Source: Cadophora sp. MPI-SDFR-AT-0126 (Eukaryota; Ascomycota; Leotiomycetes; Helotiales; Ploettnerulaceae). Taken from it: 64,000 nt of DNA. Below, piece by piece: positions 59,728 to 64,000 of the stretch. The position numbers and the translations under genes are program-made. The DNA lies in assembly GCA_020747065.1 (NCBI GenBank), contig JAGMVK010000015.1, positions 248,001 to 312,000 of the forward strand, in the 5' to 3' direction. A model generated the notes under the pieces. It saw only the letters and a list, made by a program, of their open reading frames with translations. It was not told where the DNA came from and searched no databases. Every line of letters begins with the position of its first letter. Position 1 is the stretch's first letter.

Positions 59728-61971
59728 TGACGCGATGCCCAAAGCGTGTATTCTCTGACTCCGTAGAATCAAGGTAGTCGTGATTGTGTCGTATCCGAAT
59801 TCTTGAACTGTGAGTGTATCGAGGGTATCTGCTCGCCCAAAGTAGAAACACCTGCTGGTTTCTAAATCATTGTTTGAGCAATCGAACGTGGTCATTTCTC
59901 GCTAGAAAGGAAAGTCGAGGAAAGATGAAGAGTTACAATCAAGTGAATTAGATAAAGCAAAGCCTTGCTTGAAATCGAAATGAAGGTGAAGTGCAGGTCG
60001 ATTTTGTTTTGGACTGGCCATTTTTAAGCGAGTGAACGAGAATAGAAGTATTTTATTCTTTATTTAGTTGATTTAATGTTGGGTAACGATTGACTGGTCC
60101 CTTCTTGATGATAAAGGCTCAGAAGACCCTTCGGCTTCTCGAGATATTGTTTCGAGGGGCTAGATTCTAGATGAGAAGGCAGGATAGGCGTGGGTTGTGC
60201 TTGCTGGATGGTTTTGGTTGCAGAAGCAACCAACACATGAAATATACGTGGTCAAATATCAATGAACATTCGATGGCATTTGGATGTTTCTCCCGGATCA
60301 ATTGATGTCATTGGTACGCAAATATATCTCACAGAATATCAACCACAGAATAGTATTCAAAAATCTCGATACGGAGATAATCTATGTGCGGAAATCACAG
60401 TCTACCTATCCCCTCGGGGCATTCGGGGAAGAAACTGTAGGTCAGTCAACAGAACCTGTCTGTCGAACCCCCTGTTCAGGTTCTCAAAATTGCACTCAAC
60501 TCCTGTAAACTACAGCTGCAAATTACAGTTGTCATATCAAAATGACTTCCCCTCAATGACTTCCACTCCATAACTTGCAAGCTAAGCGTTCTTAAAACGA
60601 TACCTCGCTCTCTCTCTCCCTCCCTCCCTCCTCCTATCATCACTCATCCCAAATCCACCCACCCAGCACAATCCCTCACCAGAAACCTTTTTTCCCCCTC
60701 CCCCCTTCTCTTGACAAAAACTCCTCCAGCACCAGTAAATCCCCCAAATCCCCCAAGCCAGCTGCATCTCTTCAGGCCCCCTCTCCCTCTCCCCCCACAA
60801 GCGACTTCTACTTCCTCATCAACCAGTCGACTGAGTCACTCACCTGCAGCAGTGCAGATCCTCATTCATCAAGACCCTGTATAGAATGCCGGATGATTTT
60901 TGCAATTAGTGAGGTAAACAAGTAAGCAAGCGACGAAAACGCAACGAAACGAAACAAAAACACAATTTTAAGTTTCGCAAAGATGTATCGATGCCAAGAC
61001 ACGAAGATCGTCGCTTCTCCTCGCTTCCTTGTCAATACAATCTATGAGAAACGAGATTTAACTTTAGGGGAGTGGACGGAGAAGGGGAGGGGGTTTATTA
61101 GAGTTTGGGGTTGGGATTGTGGTTGGGATCAGGGACTAAGGTGGATGAAGATAGGAAAGATAGTATGAGTGAGAAACTGAAACAGGCGTGGGGGTAGTAG
61201 AGTGAAGGGGAGGTTTGTTCTTGAAGTGACGGTTGGAGGGGTGAATTATCGTAGGGACCCAGCTGAGCTTGGGAAACAGGACCGAAGCTATGGATTGTAG
61301 AAGTAGAGAAGATAATCATCTTGAGGAATCTTGAGATATATCTAGTAAGTCACAGCCGAAATACAGTCCACCAAAGGACAAGACCAAACTTAGAGTACCA
61401 GTGGAATATTGTTTATTTCCAATTTCCCTCCTCTCCATCCCATCCCATCCCTTCAGAATCCCGTAATGACATCTTAAATTACAAAAAGTTTCCAAAAGTA
61501 CAGCATAATAGATATATTGCTTACTATTCAGTCATCTACCTCGTTTGATGGATAGAGAGTGTATGTGGTATCGAACGCCTTTCCCGCCTCCCAAAAACCT
61601 GTACGCCATGCATGCCAAAAAAGAAAGCAGACAAAAGATGACATCCAAAATGATGTAGACAGATATACAAGCCATGCAATGCTGTAAATGATTAAAAGAA
61701 TAGATCGATTAGATAGGAAAGAAGCGGGAATCCACCCCGAAGAAATGTGTCGAAAGGAGCCTGTACAAGAATCGAAATCCACCTCTCTCGCGTTGAGCTT
61801 GTGAACTCGATCGCTTGCAACCTGACTCGCCGATCCAGCGCGGTCCAGTGATTCGTTGCAAACGTGCATCCGCCATATGCAGGTAGTTCTTTTGATAGTT
61901 GGCAAGCCGATATACCTGACATAGGTACCGAAACACAGCCAAATCATGGTTTGAGCATGATAATATCCTGA
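59728..61971. other. Intergenic region of 2.2 kb, no gene seen
   Basis: Contains the promoter of the gene to the left and 3' side of the gene to the right. A long C/T-rich stretch runs from about 60,608 to 60,800 with repeated CTCC and CCTCC. No credible exons or RNA genes. Confidence 0.5.
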
Positions 61972-63489
61972 TCATCGCTTCAAACTCTTCTTCCTACCCA
62001 AACCCATTCCAAGACTGAAACTCTTCCTGCCCTCTCTTGGCTGTTGCTGCTGTGTATTATTCGGAATGGGAGGTGGGACGCGATTCTTCATTAACTCCTG
62101 ATACTGCATCGGTGCTTCTCGCGGGCTGGGCGTTATCGGCATAGTTTCTGCGCGACGGACTGGCACTTCGATTATCCTTTCGCTGGGCTCTTTACTCGAG
62201 TCAACACTTTGAAGCTGCCTGTTCTCATTGAGGAGCTTGGGGGTCGTGGGTTCGGGGTTCGATGTTATGCGAGTGAGGGTGGACATCGTTGCACTGGACA
62301 TTGCGGAGGATCGTTGGGTATTTGATGTGGTGTTTGAGAGAGAGTTGTTGTATGCGAGGTTTATTTTCTGCAGACTTGGTTTTCTTGCTTTGGACAGCGT
62401 CCGCGAGAGGGATTTCTTCCATGCCGAGGATTGGCTGGTTGGGGTTTTTGGAGTGACAGGCGTTGAGAGGTCGGTGGGAGTTAGTGGTGGGTTCGAATGT
62501 GTGCTTGTTTGGGCGAAAGGGTCGGAGTCGAGGAAGGAGTGGGTGCTGCTCGCTGAGAAGGAGGTCGTCCGGGCAGACAGACTCGCCTTAGTGGACGTTA
62601 CCAGGGAGGCCAGTCTGGAGGATTTGCGAACTGGGTGAGCTATTGAGCCTGTCGAGGAGAGATTTACCATTGATGCGTTGGTGGGCATGGCGGGTGTGTA
62701 GGATGAGGTCATGTAAGAGCTTGTTGTAGCCATGGACATTGGACGGGCATTTTGGAGGTTGAGAGGTGGTGGTCTTCGCATGGCTGGACGGAGTTGAGGA
62801 GCTGGGGATGGTGCTTTCGTGGCGATGGTTGGGAGCGCAGTGTCTATTGAGTCGGGCTTCTCGTCCGCTGGTGTGACTGGTGCAGTATGGTTGGATGGTA
62901 TGTGGATTTCGACTATGTGCGGCTTGACAACCATGAAAGATACCACTGTCGCTGTGATCTCTTGTGACCTCCGACTTGAAGCTCTTGATGATGATCCTCC
63001 ATTCTCGTCTTCCGAATATGTCTCTTCGAAATCAAGCAATGAGTCGGTGTCTTCGTAGTCGTCTGATAGTGAGGCATCCTCTTCGCTGGACAAGTATAGT
63101 TCGTGAGGATCCTCCTGGTCCAGCCTGGACATATCATTCTCCTTCGTCCTAGAACCGTCGATGTTCTTCAATTCCAGCAAGACATTGTCCAGGATTTTTG
63201 AAGTCCTCTTCTCACTCCTCTGCGGCAGAACTGGAGCCTTCACCACCTTCTTTGGCCTGGGCCTGTGTAATATCGAACCCTCCATATCGCTGTCCAAACA
63301 CTCGTCCTGAACGAACTCCTCGAAGTCTTCTTCGTCGTACCCACGATGACGATCCTGACCCTCAATCTGATCCTGCTCAGATCTGACAACACTCACGCCC
63401 TCCGTCCGTTTGGCGTGTAGCAGAGATGAGGGATCAGAATATGTTTCAACAGCCTCCCTTCCCCGGGGCATTTCGCTAATAAGAGGCAT
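61972..63489 (-). CDS. Ser/Thr-rich disordered protein of unknown function
   Basis: 505 codons from ATG at 63489 (MPLISEMPRGREAVETYSD). The frame stays open upstream to about 63,579, where TTGCAG could be a splice acceptor, so an extra 5' exon is possible. The first third is acidic (DEEDFEEFVQDECLDSD and SSEEDASLSDDYEDTDSLL), followed by a short region that may form a strand, ATVVSFMVVKPHIVEIHIPS. The rest is Ser/Thr/Pro-rich with many SP and TP sites, ending in a basic RKSFSLGMGLGRKKSLKR. I recall similar fungal proteins without a known role, possibly cell-cycle or cortex regulators given the phosphosite density, but cannot name one. Confidence 0.65.
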   Translation of the reverse strand: MPLISEMPRGREAVETYSDPSSLLHAKRTEGVSVVRSEQDQIEGQDRHRGYDEEDFEEFVQDECLDSDMEGSILHRPRPKKVVKAPVLPQRSEKRTSKILDNVLLELKNIDGSRTKENDMSRLDQEDPHELYLSSEEDASLSDDYEDTDSLLDFEETYSEDENGGSSSRASSRRSQEITATVVSFMVVKPHIVEIHIPSNHTAPVTPADEKPDSIDTALPTIATKAPSPAPQLRPAMRRPPPLNLQNARPMSMATTSSYMTSSYTPAMPTNASMVNLSSTGSIAHPVRKSSRLASLVTSTKASLSARTTSFSASSTHSFLDSDPFAQTSTHSNPPLTPTDLSTPVTPKTPTSQSSAWKKSLSRTLSKARKPSLQKINLAYNNSLSNTTSNTQRSSAMSSATMSTLTRITSNPEPTTPKLLNENRQLQSVDSSKEPSERIIEVPVRRAETMPITPSPREAPMQYQELMKNRVPPPIPNNTQQQQPREGRKSFSLGMGLGRKKSLKR

Positions 63490-64000
63490 TTTCCCTTTCT
63501 CGATTCTCACCGTTCCGTTTCCCTTATTCTCCTGAAACAAATACCGGGCCTGGCTCTTGGCAATAACTCTAACCTGCAATGAATCTCACCCTGTCAAATC
63601 TCCCTTGAGTGAGGAAATTGGGGAGGATCCACGATCTCGTTTATCTCAATTGCTGGGAAGCACCGTGCAAACCCCCTTTCCATACGTAGAAACGTGTAAT
63701 TGAAGGGTCCTTCTGCGTGCCGCGGTGATTGGAGGAAGTAATATAAGTATTGCAGGAGTGGAGCTAATATAGAACGGTTCGTTCGGTTCGTGACGGGGGA
63801 AAACGATCCTTGACCGCGGCGTTGTTTCAAGTTGAGCCCTCTTTGAGTGACGATGGACCGAGCTCCTTCAATATACTTATGCGAGAGCGGAGACGATGTC
63901 CGTATTCAGAAGAGCAAGAGAGCAAAAATAAATGGTGTTTCTGACCGCGGCGGGCCGAAGATAAATGCAAAAAGTTTGGAAAGAGTTAAAGGGGGAGGGC
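63490..64000. other. Right window edge, no firm gene
   Basis: Probable 5' region of the preceding minus-strand gene. Short minus-strand frames up to 63830 show no domain. Confidence 0.4.

Noticed and set aside
60608..60800. C/T-rich stretch as a satellite or origin
   Set aside because: Composition is biased but there is no regular period and no other origin-like feature.

Overview
The window is nuclear DNA of a filamentous ascomycete. The evidence is about twenty genes on both strands, most broken by short introns (about 45-70 nt, GT...AG, CTRAC-like branch sites), and fungus-specific families: Zn2Cys6 and C2H2/fungal_trans regulators, GH72, 2EXR, NACHT-ankyrin and HDA2/3. A member of Leotiomycetes (Helotiales) is my best guess from family resemblance; I could not test it. 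Exon borders were worked out by eye and checked only for reading-frame consistency.

Layout. 0.2-4 kb: a regulator with two separate zinc-cluster motifs. 4.3-5.8 kb: a decayed 2EXR gene. 7.1-12.5 kb: two cell-wall glycosidase-type genes, a GH72 glucanosyltransferase with a membrane anchor and a secreted GH20 protein with a LamG-like tail. 13-13.8 kb: a degenerate Gfd2/RNase H-fold gene. 15-27 kb: a compact set of five genes, namely P450, type-B carboxylesterase, FAD aromatic hydroxylase, vanillyl-alcohol-oxidase-type flavoenzyme and a C2H2/fungal_trans regulator, with a short-chain dehydrogenase 3 kb further on. This is the best candidate for a functional system: the enzyme classes fit oxidation of phenolic or lignin-type aromatics, and the promoters share a G(T)TGGGGT-type motif, in one case as a 17-bp perfect palindrome.

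31.7-36.2 kb: an NLR-like NACHT-ankyrin gene whose P-loop lies on a 25-nt exon, and a class II eIF4E (4EHP-like) gene. 37.4-41.8 kb: an ABBA-type aromatic prenyltransferase and a flavin-containing monooxygenase, both on the minus strand. 42-55 kb: two very large, mostly disordered nuclear proteins, one OB-fold/telomere-binding-like and one chromodomain plus HDA2/3, separated by an extended SDR reductase. 56-57.7 kb: ribosomal protein uL4. 58.4-63.5 kb: two disordered proteins of unknown function. I saw no rRNA, tRNA, CRISPR array or intact transposon.
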